Assembly (NCBI GenBank): GCA_050180235.1
Contig: JBFXEJ010000063.1
Location: 1-35,667 of the forward strand
Source of the DNA: JAABRU01 sp050180235
Lineage (GTDB): Bacteria; Desulfobacterota; Desulfobacteria; Desulfobacterales; Desulfococcaceae
Direction of reading: 5' to 3'
Length of the DNA stretch: 35,667 bases
The position numbers and the translations under genes were made by a program. Below the pieces are notes generated by a model. That model was not told the DNA's origin, searched no databases, and was given only the letters and a program-made list of their open reading frames with translations. This document shows positions 25,185 through 33,426 of the stretch, one piece after another (position 1 is the first letter of the stretch; each line of letters opens with the position of its first letter).

Positions 25185-25273
25185 TTCTCTGTGTTCCCTG
25201 TGAAAAACGCTGAGGGAAACAAAAAAAGCCGCACAGGCCTGCTTTTTTTGTTTCCCACAGAGGACACAGAGAA
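25185..25273. repeat. CACAGAG palindromic element between modA and modC
   Basis: Outer arms TTCTCTGTGTTCCCTGTG (25185-25202) and CACAGAGGACACAGAGAA (25256-25273) pair at 16 of 18. An inner perfect 16-bp stem, GGGAAACAAAAAAAGC / GCTTTTTTTGTTTCCC (25214-25256), has an 11-base loop. CACGGAGAACACAGAGAAAA continues to modC. In RNA this is a strong terminator-like hairpin (GC plus T-run), and it could reduce transcription from modA to modC. Confidence 0.8.
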
Positions 25274-25313
25274 GAAATGCCCACGGAGAACACAGAGAAA
25301 AAGAAAGTCCCTT

Positions 25314-26057
25314 ATGGAAATTCAGATCAAAATCAGAAAAAAACTGGTCTCACGGGGGCGGCATTTTACACTGGAATCCGCTTTTGTTTCCGAAGAAAAA
25401 TTTGTTGTGCTTTTCGGCCCGTCGGGTTCCGGAAAAACCATGACCCTGAAAGCGGTTGCCGGACTGCTCCGGCCTGACGGAGGAAGGATTGCAGTCGGCC
25501 CCCGTGTGCTGTTTGATTCAGAAAAAAGGATTGACATACCGGCCCGTGACCGGGGAATCGGGTATCTGTTTCAGGATTATGCCCTGTTTCCCCATCTCAA
25601 TGTAGCGGAAAACGTGGGATTCGGTCTGAAAAAACGCTGGCAGTGGCGTCTTTGTGTGCAGGATCAGAAACAGGTGGAGGAATTTATGGACATTTTTGAA
25701 ATCCTTCCCCTGGCCAAAGCCCTTCCCCGTGATCTTTCCGGCGGACAGCGGCAGAGAGTGGCTCTGGCACGGGCCTTGATCTGCAAACCCGATCTGCTGC
25801 TTCTGGATGAACCTTTTTCCGCGCTGGACCCTCTGCTCCGGGCAAGACTGAGAAACGGGCTTCGGGAAATTCAGTCCCGGTTTCAGGTTCCTGTGATTAT
25901 GATCACCCATGATCCTGAAGACATTGACGCATTTGCCGAAACTCTGGTGGTATATGAAACCGGTCAGGTGCGCCATATCTCCCCTTTCTACAGACAGACA
26001 AAAAAGGATGTTCCTGCGGAATGCTTTCTGCGTAACCTGCACAACTGCCCGGTCTGA
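25314..26057 (+). CDS. modC: Molybdate ABC transporter ATPase lacking the C-terminal TOBE domain
   Basis: 247 residues. Walker A GPSGSGKT is at 35-42, Q-loop LFQDYALFPHLNVAENVGFGL, signature LSGGQRQRVALARAL, Walker B LLLLDEPFSALDP and switch histidine ITHDPED. The chain ends soon after the nucleotide domain, whereas usual ModC proteins have a further roughly 100-residue TOBE/Mop domain. The separate Mop gene upstream may compensate. Start ATG 25314 is the first methionine before EIQIKI. It has only a weak GAAAG purine tract, derived from the preceding CACAGAG element, as a ribosome site. Confidence 0.93.
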   Translation: MEIQIKIRKKLVSRGRHFTLESAFVSEEKFVVLFGPSGSGKTMTLKAVAGLLRPDGGRIAVGPRVLFDSEKRIDIPARDRGIGYLFQDYALFPHLNVAENVGFGLKKRWQWRLCVQDQKQVEEFMDIFEILPLAKALPRDLSGGQRQRVALARALICKPDLLLLDEPFSALDPLLRARLRNGLREIQSRFQVPVIMITHDPEDIDAFAETLVVYETGQVRHISPFYRQTKKDVPAECFLRNLHNCPV

Positions 26058-26098
26058 CACATTTTTTCATCGGCATGACAATCCTGTTCAAAATCAGT

Positions 26099-26205
26099 TA
26101 GGTGATTTCTGAAAATAAATATACCATTTCAGTTCACAGGCACAGGGCAAAAACTGGAAGTTTTTGATACTTTGGCGGGGATATTCTTTTCCGTAAATCA
26201 CCTTA
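26099..26205 (+). repeat. TIR element family A, copy 2
   Basis: TAGGTGATTTCTGAAAATAA at the left and CCGTAAATCACCTTA at the right are imperfect inverted ends. The interior AAACTGGAAGTTTTTGATAC matches copies 1 and 3. Its right end supplies the TAA stop (26203-26205) of the HExxH gene on the other strand. Confidence 0.8.
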
Positions 26206-26634
26206 CTCATCCGCTTTTGTTTCCCCAAAAGTCTGCTCCCTGGCTTCCTTTTCATATGCCTCCCGTTCAAAAACATTTCCCAGGTAAGGATCTCTGCCTT
26301 TGCAAAAGGCAATGAATGTGGCGGTAAAATAGGCAGGAATAAAAAAAAGGCCCCACTTTTCACACTGACGCACATGAACCAGTTCATGGATTCGTGCGGA
26401 ATCCAGGCAGTCCATATCTCTGCCAATAATAATATGCCCCAGAGTCATGGCTGATGCGCCCCCGGCAACAGGAATGCAGTGTTTCAGGAATTTGGCTATA
26501 AAAGGACTGCTGACTTCCACCACCCCACGGATCCACCGGATATTTCCACCGTGACCCAGTGCCATGAAAATAAAGGGAATTCCAAGGAATGTATTCGGAA
26601 ATGCCCAGATATACATAAAAATAGTGCGCAGCAT
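26203..26634 (-). CDS. Membrane-associated HExxH-type putative metallopeptidase
   Basis: About 143 residues from ATG 26634 (MLRTIFMYIWAFPNTFLG). A hydrophobic start (about 5-28) suggests a membrane anchor. RIHELVHVRQCEKWGLFFIPAYF holds a zinc-type HExxH, with another hydrophobic stretch after it and a later NVFEREAYEKEA whose glutamates could be the third ligand. The pattern matches short conserved proteins of unknown function in deltaproteobacteria. Peptidase activity is not shown. Starts at 26718 (ATG) or 26757 (TTG) would extend it with no ribosome site or conserved sequence. The stop codon lies at the edge of the family A element. Confidence 0.7.
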   Translation of the reverse strand: MLRTIFMYIWAFPNTFLGIPFIFMALGHGGNIRWIRGVVEVSSPFIAKFLKHCIPVAGGASAMTLGHIIIGRDMDCLDSARIHELVHVRQCEKWGLFFIPAYFTATFIAFCKGRDPYLGNVFEREAYEKEAREQTFGETKADE

Positions 26635-26839
26635 TCTTATTATCAGCGGCTGAGGTTCAGGAGAATTATCCCGTAAATAGGTTATAGATATGTTTCGGTT
26701 CCCTGCATGTATCTTCATGGCGGCAGCAGTTGTTTTCAGAAAATAGGAATTTAACAAAAGTTTTCCAAATTATGCCAGACTTTTTCTGACAATACAATAG
26801 TATTTTAACATAATTCCGGCATAAAAAACAGCAGAGAAT

Positions 26840-26909
26840 ATCAAATCCGGTGAAAAATCCGCTTTTCCCGAAAATCTGTTTTTTTCAATACACGGACATA
26901 TTCTGCCGG
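26840..26909 (-). repeat. Decayed third copy of family F repeat
   Basis: GTTTTTTTCAATACACGGACAT followed by ATTCTGCC parallels the segment of 22356-22461 that reads TTTTTTGAATACACGGAAA and ends TTTGCC. AAATCCGCTTTTCCC parallels its hairpin. It overlaps the last codons of the EIIA gene. 26635-26839 shows nothing else. Confidence 0.5.
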
Positions 26910-27439
26910 GTATCTGCTTTTCCCTCAGCCATCTGTTTTTTGCCTGTAGAGCATTCATTGTGCGGAAAAAGATTTGCTTCTGTGCAATCACCTGTTTTTC
27001 TTCTGACAAAAGGGCATGGCGAGGACAGTGAGCGGGGTTTGCCGGACAGGATGTCGCTGGCCAGGGAGATGTTCTGTTTTCCGTAGGAGGTCAGACACCT
27101 GCCCAGGCCGGAAAGATTTGTATGCCTGCGCAGATTCACGGCCCTGAGCAGGATGGGCAGATTGACCGAGGATATCACATCGGTTTTCCCCTTTTCCAGA
27201 AAAGAATAACTCATGTCCGAAGGCGCACCCCCAAACATATCCGTAAGAATCAGAATTCCCTTTTTCCGATCCACCAGCCTGATACCATCTGCTATTTTTT
27301 TCCGGAGTCTTTCCGGAGAATCATCAGGATCCGCAGAAACTGCTGTTACTGCATCCAAAGGGGAATTGAGAATAAACTCTGCTGTCTCTGAAAGTGCTTT
27401 ACCCAGCTTTCCGTGGGTGACAAGAACGATGCCTACCAT
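26885..27439 (-). CDS. PTS mannose-family EIIA domain protein, with an atypical C-terminal tail
   Basis: The N-terminal about 135 residues are a mannose-type EIIA: MVGIVLVTHGKLGKALSETAEF with phospho-acceptor His9, then ILILTDMFGGAPSDMSYSF and VNLPILLRAVNLR. The domain ends near YGKQNISLASDILSGK. AGGAGG sits four bases before ATG. In deltaproteobacteria such orphan EIIA proteins usually act in regulation with HPr and EI rather than in sugar uptake. The remaining about 50 residues (SSPCPFVRRKTGDC...) have no family similarity and run into the decayed family F repeat. The natural stop was therefore probably lost. A promoter (TTGACT/TATTAT) lies upstream. Confidence 0.9.
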   Translation of the reverse strand: MVGIVLVTHGKLGKALSETAEFILNSPLDAVTAVSADPDDSPERLRKKIADGIRLVDRKKGILILTDMFGGAPSDMSYSFLEKGKTDVISSVNLPILLRAVNLRRHTNLSGLGRCLTSYGKQNISLASDILSGKPRSLSSPCPFVRRKTGDCTEANLFPHNECSTGKKQMAEGKADTRQNMSVY

Positions 27440-27509
27440 AGAACCTCCTGAAAATAAAAGATGTATCCGGTTGGAAACAGGGAAGGGAACTGCTGCTGAA
27501 ATATTCGCT

Positions 27510-27538
27510 ATAATAAAATACTATGCAAAAAAAGTCAA
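27510..27538 (-). promoter_or_regulatory. Promoter of the EIIA gene
   Basis: On the minus strand TTGACT (27538-27533) and TATTAT (27515-27510) are 17 bases apart, about 70 bases before the ATG at 27439. Confidence 0.6.
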
Positions 27539-27564
27539 GAAAATTCTTTTAAAACGAATTTTGC

Positions 27565-27617
27565 TTGCAAAGCAGAGACTTTTGGTGTATGGAAGAGGAA
27601 ATGCTGAATTCATTCAG
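27565..27617 (+). promoter_or_regulatory. Possible promoter and dyad operator of the S24 repressor gene
   Basis: TTGCAA (27565) and TATGGA (27588) are 17 bases apart. CTGAATTCATTCAG at 27604-27617 is a perfect 14-base dyad 37 bases before the ATG, a fitting place for autorepression. Both signals are weak on their own. Confidence 0.35.
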
Positions 27618-27653
27618 TTTTTTTCATTCCAACCCATAAGTGGAGGAAATAAT

Positions 27654-28391
27654 ATGGAAATACAGGATACAACTCTTCATTTCAGGGCAGCATTCCGTTT
27701 CTGCTTTGCCCAGTCCGGATTCAAAAGCCGGAAAGAAGTGGCACAGTCCGCTGGTGTGAGCGAAAGCACGGTCTGCGAAATCAACAGAAACAAATCCTAC
27801 AGCGCGGCAACACAGGCCAGGATTGCCAAAGTCTTTGGTTATGATCTGCTTGATTTTCTTGCTCTGGGCAGAAGAGTGGCGGAAGGCGGGGAACCTTTGG
27901 GCCCGGTTTTGGTGACAGTTTATTCGGAAAGAGAAAAAAAACTTGCGGAAAACGCGCAAATGCAGTACCGCGCTGTTCCCCTGTATGAATCCGGAAAACT
28001 CGCGGCTGGGGAAAAAGGCATGGTTTTTGATCCCTATGAAAGCCCGGCATCTTCCCTGCTTATGGATGATAGGGAACTCAATGGCCGGAGAAATCACCGG
28101 CTGGTAAGTCTGCGTGTGGGCGGAGAAAGCATGTCGCCTCTGATTCCCCAGGGTTCCGCGGTGATCATTGATCTGGATGACCGGGATTTTGTGCCAAACA
28201 GAATCTATGCTGTGAATTATCCGGCAAAAGGCGAAAATATAGCGGCTGTAAAACGTGTGCAGCAGTGGAAAAAAGGATTTGTGCTCATCAGTCAGGCTTC
28301 AAACTATCCGCCGGAACTCACAGATTTGGACTGGCGGGATTTGTGCGTGGGACGGGTGATCCGGCTGTGGACAAGTCTGGAAAATGTGTAA
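27654..28391 (+). CDS. XRE-family HTH / S24 peptidase transcriptional repressor
   Basis: 245 residues. Start ATG 27654 follows TGGAGG; the much longer open frame upstream is non-coding. Residues about 10-65 are a helix-turn-helix (RKEVAQSAGVSESTVCEINRNKSYSAATQARIAKVFG). From about 110 an S24 (LexA/cI-like) domain begins, with KLAAGEKG as a possible Ala-Gly self-cleavage site. The serine is in VGGESMSPLIPQG (about S159) and the lysine in AAVKRV (about 200). Known relatives sense DNA damage or other stress through RecA-stimulated cleavage. The gene stops 17 bases before the proposed parE start, so the repressor and parE may share a transcript. Not phage-linked here: no phage genes are adjacent. 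Confidence 0.9.
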   Translation: MEIQDTTLHFRAAFRFCFAQSGFKSRKEVAQSAGVSESTVCEINRNKSYSAATQARIAKVFGYDLLDFLALGRRVAEGGEPLGPVLVTVYSEREKKLAENAQMQYRAVPLYESGKLAAGEKGMVFDPYESPASSLLMDDRELNGRRNHRLVSLRVGGESMSPLIPQGSAVIIDLDDRDFVPNRIYAVNYPAKGENIAAVKRVQQWKKGFVLISQASNYPPELTDLDWRDLCVGRVIRLWTSLENV

Positions 28392-28408
28392 GAAAAGGAA
28401 GGTGTGCC

Positions 28409-30325
28409 ATTAAAAGCAAAAATCTTTTCAGTGATATTGCAAACGGAAATTATGACGCGTCCTCTCTGGAGGTGCTCAAAGGACTTGATCCGGTTCGGCG
28501 CAGGCCAGGCATGTATACCGACACCACAAGACCCAACCATCTGGCCCAGGAGGTAATTGACAATGCCGTGGATGAGGCCATTGCCGGGTTTGCCAAAAAA
28601 ATCGGTGTGATTCTGCATGAGGACGGATCTCTTGAAGTCAGCGATGACGGACGGGGAATGCCCACAGACATGCACCCGGAAGAAAAAATGAGCGGTGTGG
28701 AGGTGATTATGACCAAACTCCACGCGGGCGCTAAATTCGGAAACAAAAACTACCGCTTTTCCGGCGGACTTCACGGAGTGGGCGTATCTGTGGTCAATGC
28801 CCTTTCCAAAAAAGTGGAACTGGAAATCCGGCGCAGCGGAAAAAAATACGCCATATCCTTTGCACAGGGACGGAAAACCTCGGAACTCACTGTTACCGGA
28901 ACCGTGGGACAGCGCAATACCGGTTCCACTCTCCGCTTCTGGCCGGAAGAAAAATATTTTGACACTGTCACATTTTCGGTTCAGAGACTGACACACGCTC
29001 TCCGTGCCAAAGCCGTACTCTGCCCCGGACTTACGGTCACGTTTCTGAATAAAATTACAGGCGAGCAGGAATCCTGGTGTTTTGTGCAGGGACTAAGGGA
29101 TTATCTGATGGAAAATCTTCCGGAAGGTGAGCGTATTCCCGAAGAACCGTTTATGGGCAGTTTTGAGGGAAAAGAGGAGATTGCAGAATGGGCTGTCATC
29201 TGGCTGCCGGATCAGGGACAGGTCACGGCAGAAAGTTATGTGAACCTGATTCCCACCCAGCAGGGCGGAACCCATGTAAACGGTTTCCGCTCCGGGCTGT
29301 TTGCTGCTTTACGGGAATTCTGCGAATTCCGGAACATGATCCCCCGCGGCATCCGTCTGGCTCCGGATGATCTTTGGAACAAATGTTCGTATATACTGTC
29401 TGTGAAAATGAGTGAACCCCAGTTTTCCGGTCAGACCAAAGAAAGACTTTCCTCACGGGAATGCGCTGCTTTTGTTTCCGCTGCTGTGCGTGACGCATTT
29501 GCGCTGTGGCTGAACCGGCACACGGAAAGCGGGGAAAAACTCGCGGAAATGACCATTGAGACTGCGCGCAAAAGGCTAAGAGCCGCGCAAAAAATTGTAC
29601 GCAAAAAAAACGGAAGCGGGCCAACCCTGCCGGGCAAACTTGCGGACTGCGCATCCCAGAATCCTGCGGAAACCGAGCTGTTTATGGTGGAAGGGGATTC
29701 TGCGGGCGGATCTGCAAAACAGGCGCGTGACAAGCAGACCCAGGCCATTCTGCCTTTGCGGGGAAAAATCCTGAACACCTGGGAGGCAGACACAGAACTG
29801 ATTCTAAAATCCAAAGAGATTCATGATATTTCGGTTGCCATCGGTGTTGATCCCGGCTCAGCGGACATTTCCGGGCTTCGCTATCACAAAATCATTATTC
29901 TGGCTGATGCGGACTCAGACGGACTGCATATAGCCACCCTTCTCTGCGCCCTGTTTCTGAAACATTTCACGCCGCTGGTCAGAAAAGGCAGGATTTTCGT
30001 TGCCATGCCGCCCCTGTACCGGATTGATCAGGGACAGAAGGTATGGTACGCGCTGGATGATCATGAAAAAGAGGCTATCTTAAAACGTATAAACGGTTCC
30101 CCCAAAAAAGGAAAGGCTGAGGTGCAGAGGTTCAAGGGTCTGGGGGAAATGAATCCCCCCCAGCTTAGGGAAACCGTCATGCTTCCGGATTCCCGGCGTC
30201 TGATTCAACTTACTCTGGATGATGAAAAAGGGACAAACGGGGTAATGGACATGCTGCTGGCGAGAAAACGCTCGCAGGATCGCAAACGATGGATGGAGGA
30301 AGAGGGGCATTTGGCAGATACCTGA
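28409..30325 (+). CDS. parE: DNA topoisomerase IV subunit B, probable ATT start
   Basis: ParE is the ATPase subunit of topoisomerase IV, which decatenates daughter chromosomes with ParC. The sequence resembles enterobacterial ParE closely: RPGMYTDTTRPNHLAQEVID, DDGRGMP, GGLHGVGVSVVNALS and the TOPRIM motifs EGDSAGGSAKQARD and LADADSDGLH. From 28409 it has 638 residues, against about 630 for E. coli. No ATG, GTG or TTG with a ribosome site lies at the right place. The nearest upstream in-frame GTGs are inside the S24 gene. AAGGAAGG six bases before ATT (IKSKNLFSDIANG) points to an ATT start, or to a longer GTG-started protein from 28265. ParC is not in this window. Confidence 0.94.
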   Translation: MKSKNLFSDIANGNYDASSLEVLKGLDPVRRRPGMYTDTTRPNHLAQEVIDNAVDEAIAGFAKKIGVILHEDGSLEVSDDGRGMPTDMHPEEKMSGVEVIMTKLHAGAKFGNKNYRFSGGLHGVGVSVVNALSKKVELEIRRSGKKYAISFAQGRKTSELTVTGTVGQRNTGSTLRFWPEEKYFDTVTFSVQRLTHALRAKAVLCPGLTVTFLNKITGEQESWCFVQGLRDYLMENLPEGERIPEEPFMGSFEGKEEIAEWAVIWLPDQGQVTAESYVNLIPTQQGGTHVNGFRSGLFAALREFCEFRNMIPRGIRLAPDDLWNKCSYILSVKMSEPQFSGQTKERLSSRECAAFVSAAVRDAFALWLNRHTESGEKLAEMTIETARKRLRAAQKIVRKKNGSGPTLPGKLADCASQNPAETELFMVEGDSAGGSAKQARDKQTQAILPLRGKILNTWEADTELILKSKEIHDISVAIGVDPGSADISGLRYHKIIILADADSDGLHIATLLCALFLKHFTPLVRKGRIFVAMPPLYRIDQGQKVWYALDDHEKEAILKRINGSPKKGKAEVQRFKGLGEMNPPQLRETVMLPDSRRLIQLTLDDEKGTNGVMDMLLARKRSQDRKRWMEEEGHLADT

Positions 30326-30431
30326 ACAGGTTGGCAGAAAATCAAATCTGCTGACTGCTGATTTTTCCGTCACAGGAGCAGAAAAAAATTTTTTAACCCT
30401 GAAAGCTGTCATTAATTATAACGCGTCATTC

Positions 30432-30535
30432 TTAGGTTATTTCTGAAAATAAATATCCCGGTTCAGTTCGAACAGGGCAAAAGCTGGAAGCTTTTGATAC
30501 TTTGAAAGGATATTCTTTTCTGGAAATCACCCTTA
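30432..30535 (+). repeat. TIR element family A, copy 3
   Basis: TTAGGTTATTTCTGAAAATA ... CTGGAAATCACCCTTA. The interior AAAGCTGGAAGCTTTTGATA forms a small hairpin and matches copies 1 and 2. It occupies most of the parE to FAD-oxidase gap. Confidence 0.8.
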
Positions 30536-30561
30536 CAGGATGATTCATCTCATTATCTGCA

Positions 30562-33390
30562 ATGAAAAAAAACAGTTTCCATCATTTCAATGAACTCAGG
30601 CATATTCTTAAAGGCGATGTCTGCACAGACTCTCTCCGGCGGTATATGCTGTCCACAGACGGCAGCATTTTCCGCAAAGAACCGATCTGCATTGTGTATC
30701 CGAAAAATACAGACGATGTTGTAAAAACCGTATGTTTTGCATGGGAAAACGGATTTACAGTTCATCCGCGGGGAGCAGGGAGCGGGCTGTGCGGTTCCTC
30801 TCTCGGCTGCGGAATCGTGCTGGATTTTACCAAATATATGAACCGGCTCATCTGTCTGAATACAAAAGACAAAATTTTTTCCTGCGAACCCGGATACCGT
30901 TTCGGACAGTTGGAAGAGCAACTGCGGGGAAAAGGACTGTTTTTTCCGCCTGATCCCTCCAGCGGGGAATATGCCACGTTCGGGGGCATGTACAATACCA
31001 ATGCCAGCGGTGCGCATTCTGTGAAATACGGCAATGTGTCGGATTATATTCTGGATGCGGAAATTGTGCTGAGTACCGGGCAAATCATGCTGGTGTCAGA
31101 CATGGAAAAGCGCGATTACGCAGATCTGCCGGAATCTCTGCAAACTCTTTTCCGTCTGTATACAGACAATTCTCAGCAGATTGAAACAGCCTATCCACCG
31201 GTGCGCTGCAATGTGTCCGGTTACAATCTGCGCGGATTGGTGCGCAATGATCGGCTTTGCCTGGGAAAACTTTTTGCCGGATCAGAAGGCACGCTGGGCA
31301 TTGCCACACGGCTGACATTCCGGCTTGCGGACAAACCTGCTTATGACAGTCTGGTGGTGGCTTTTTCTGATGATATTGTGAAATCTGCAAACGCCGTGCA
31401 GAGGATTCTGCCCATGCAGCCTTCCGGCATTGAGGTTATGGACAAATCCCTGCTCGAAATGGCAAGAAACAGTGATGAAAAACTCCGCGACAGGATTCCG
31501 CAGGGAATTGACAATGTGCTGCTTATTGAATTTGATGCATCAGACAAAGAGGAATGCGCAAGGTCTGCGGAAGAAGTCATAAAACTTCTCAAACAGGAAA
31601 ATCTCTGTCATCAGGCATATGCGGCTGTATCAGCAGAGGAAAAACAGAAATTCTGGGCAGTGCGAAAGGCTGCTGTTCCCATTCTCTACAAACTCAAAGG
31701 GGAGAAGAAAATCCTTGCACTGATTGAGGATGCGGCTGTTCCCACAGATCAGTTGGTGGAATATTTCAAAGGGATTTACCGCATACTCACTCATCATAAA
31801 GTGTCTTTTGTCACCTACGGCCATATTGCCAAAGGGCTGCTCCATACCCGGCCTCTGCTGAATCTTAAAGCTCCCCAGGATGTATCTCTGCTGAAAACTT
31901 TGGCAGATGAGGTTTTTGAACTGGTGTATTCTCTGGGCGGTTCTGCTTCCGGAGAACATGGGGACGGACGGCTGCGGAGTGCGTATATCAGCCGTCAGTA
32001 TCCGGAAATATGGCCGATTTTTGCACAATGCAAAAACCTGCTGGATCCCAAAAATATTTTAAATCCGGAAATCAAAACCGCGTATGATCCGGATTTGATG
32101 AAAAAATCCCTGCGATTCGGTGCGGAGTACAGTGTATCTGATATAAAAGAAAAAAATCTGCTATGGCCTGAAGGTTTTGTCACAGAAGCGGAAAAATGTC
32201 ACGGCTGCTCCAAATGTACCACTGTGACCTCTGCCACTCGCATGTGTCCGGTTTACAAACTCACCCGTGATGAAGCCGCATCTCCCAAAGCCAAAGCCAA
32301 TCTCCTGCGCGGGCTTATCAGCGGGGCGATTCCGGATCGCAGTCTGTATGAAAAAGCATTTCAGGAAGTTATGTCTCTGTGCATTCAATGCGGAAGCTGT
32401 TTCAGAGAATGCCCGTCTGCTGTCAATATTCCCAAACTGGCAATGGAAGCCCGCGCGCAGTATGTCCGGCAGTTTGGCACTTCACCTGAAAATCGGGTGC
32501 TTGCATCCGCAGAAATGGCAGCAAAACATATGCGGCATTTCTCAGCTTTGATCAATCCTGTGATGAATACGGAATTTGTCCGGAAAACCGGGGAACTTTT
32601 TACCGGCATATCAGCGCAGAGACATCCTGTGAGTTTTCCTGCCCAATCCCTGTTTGAACGGATTCAGCAGGTGGAGGGAAATGGAAATATAAACGTGCTT
32701 TATTTTGCCGGATGTTACGCAGCTTATATTCATCCGGAAATAGGTCAGGCAGCAGTGAGTGTACTGAAAAATATGGGAATGACTGTGTTCACGCCAAAAC
32801 AGCACTGCTGCGGTCTGCCCATGATTTCCAAAGGCATGGCAAATGAAGCCCGATCAAAAATCCGGGAGAATTTAAAACAGTGGCGCAGTCTGCTGCAAAC
32901 TGCGGATTATCTTACTGTAACATGCTCTTCCTGCGGTCTTTCCCTGATGCAGGAATGGGCGTATCTGGCAGATCAGGCTGAAATTCGGATGATTAAAGAA
33001 AAATTCATTCATATCAGTGAACTGATTCTCAGATACAGAGACCGGCTTCACCTGAAAACATATCCTGCAAAGGCTGCATATCATACGCCCTGTCATCTCA
33101 GAGTACAGCCTTTTGCAGACAGTTCCTTACATCTGCTGAAATCAGTTCCGGGACTGGAAGTGCAGGATTTGAAAAGTCTCTGCTGCGGCATGGCAGGAAG
33201 CTGGGGCATGAGTGCTGCAAATTTTGAGATGAGCAGGAAAATGGGATCAGATTTGACAGATCGTCTGGAGCAGTCCCCCGCAGATATAGCTCTGACAGAC
33301 TGCCCCACATGCAGAATGCAGATGGAGCAGTTCGGAAGCAAAATCGTGCGCCATCCTGTGGAGCTTGTGGCTGAATGCCTGTATTTGTAA
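30562..33390 (+). CDS. FAD-linked oxidase fused to Fe-S/CCG (GlcD-GlcF-like) oxidoreductase
   Basis: 942 residues in one chain. An FAD-binding type 4 domain (about 35-175) has VHPRGAGSGLCGSSLGCGIVLDF. An FAD-oxidase C-terminal domain spans about 210-490 (HGDGRLR is the flavin-side motif). Two 4Fe-4S clusters follow: CHGCSKC...CP (about 545) and CIQCGSCFRECP (about 606). Two CCG domains end it: FAGCYAAY...HCCGLPM...CSSCG (716-790) and TPCHLR...LCCGMAGSWG...DCPTC (842-917). This architecture joins GlcD-like and GlcF-like halves, as in D-lactate/glycolate or other 2-hydroxyacid dehydrogenases that pass electrons to the membrane. The exact substrate is not clear. ATG 30562 has a weak ribosome site. 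It stands alone between intergenic repeats. Confidence 0.92.
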   Translation: MKKNSFHHFNELRHILKGDVCTDSLRRYMLSTDGSIFRKEPICIVYPKNTDDVVKTVCFAWENGFTVHPRGAGSGLCGSSLGCGIVLDFTKYMNRLICLNTKDKIFSCEPGYRFGQLEEQLRGKGLFFPPDPSSGEYATFGGMYNTNASGAHSVKYGNVSDYILDAEIVLSTGQIMLVSDMEKRDYADLPESLQTLFRLYTDNSQQIETAYPPVRCNVSGYNLRGLVRNDRLCLGKLFAGSEGTLGIATRLTFRLADKPAYDSLVVAFSDDIVKSANAVQRILPMQPSGIEVMDKSLLEMARNSDEKLRDRIPQGIDNVLLIEFDASDKEECARSAEEVIKLLKQENLCHQAYAAVSAEEKQKFWAVRKAAVPILYKLKGEKKILALIEDAAVPTDQLVEYFKGIYRILTHHKVSFVTYGHIAKGLLHTRPLLNLKAPQDVSLLKTLADEVFELVYSLGGSASGEHGDGRLRSAYISRQYPEIWPIFAQCKNLLDPKNILNPEIKTAYDPDLMKKSLRFGAEYSVSDIKEKNLLWPEGFVTEAEKCHGCSKCTTVTSATRMCPVYKLTRDEAASPKAKANLLRGLISGAIPDRSLYEKAFQEVMSLCIQCGSCFRECPSAVNIPKLAMEARAQYVRQFGTSPENRVLASAEMAAKHMRHFSALINPVMNTEFVRKTGELFTGISAQRHPVSFPAQSLFERIQQVEGNGNINVLYFAGCYAAYIHPEIGQAAVSVLKNMGMTVFTPKQHCCGLPMISKGMANEARSKIRENLKQWRSLLQTADYLTVTCSSCGLSLMQEWAYLADQAEIRMIKEKFIHISELILRYRDRLHLKTYPAKAAYHTPCHLRVQPFADSSLHLLKSVPGLEVQDLKSLCCGMAGSWGMSAANFEMSRKMGSDLTDRLEQSPADIALTDCPTCRMQMEQFGSKIVRHPVELVAECLYL

Positions 33391-33426
33391 GAATTGGATG
33401 AATATAATGTTGATGTGCAGCTTTTC

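Noticed and set aside
27213..27653. Long upstream extension of the S24 repressor frame
   Set aside because: It runs antisense through the EIIA gene. ATG 27654 has a good ribosome site and starts at the helix-turn-helix domain.
30326..30431. Possible terminator after parE (AAATCTGCTGACTGCTGATTT then T-run)
   Set aside because: The stem is only about five base pairs with mismatches; too weak to list.
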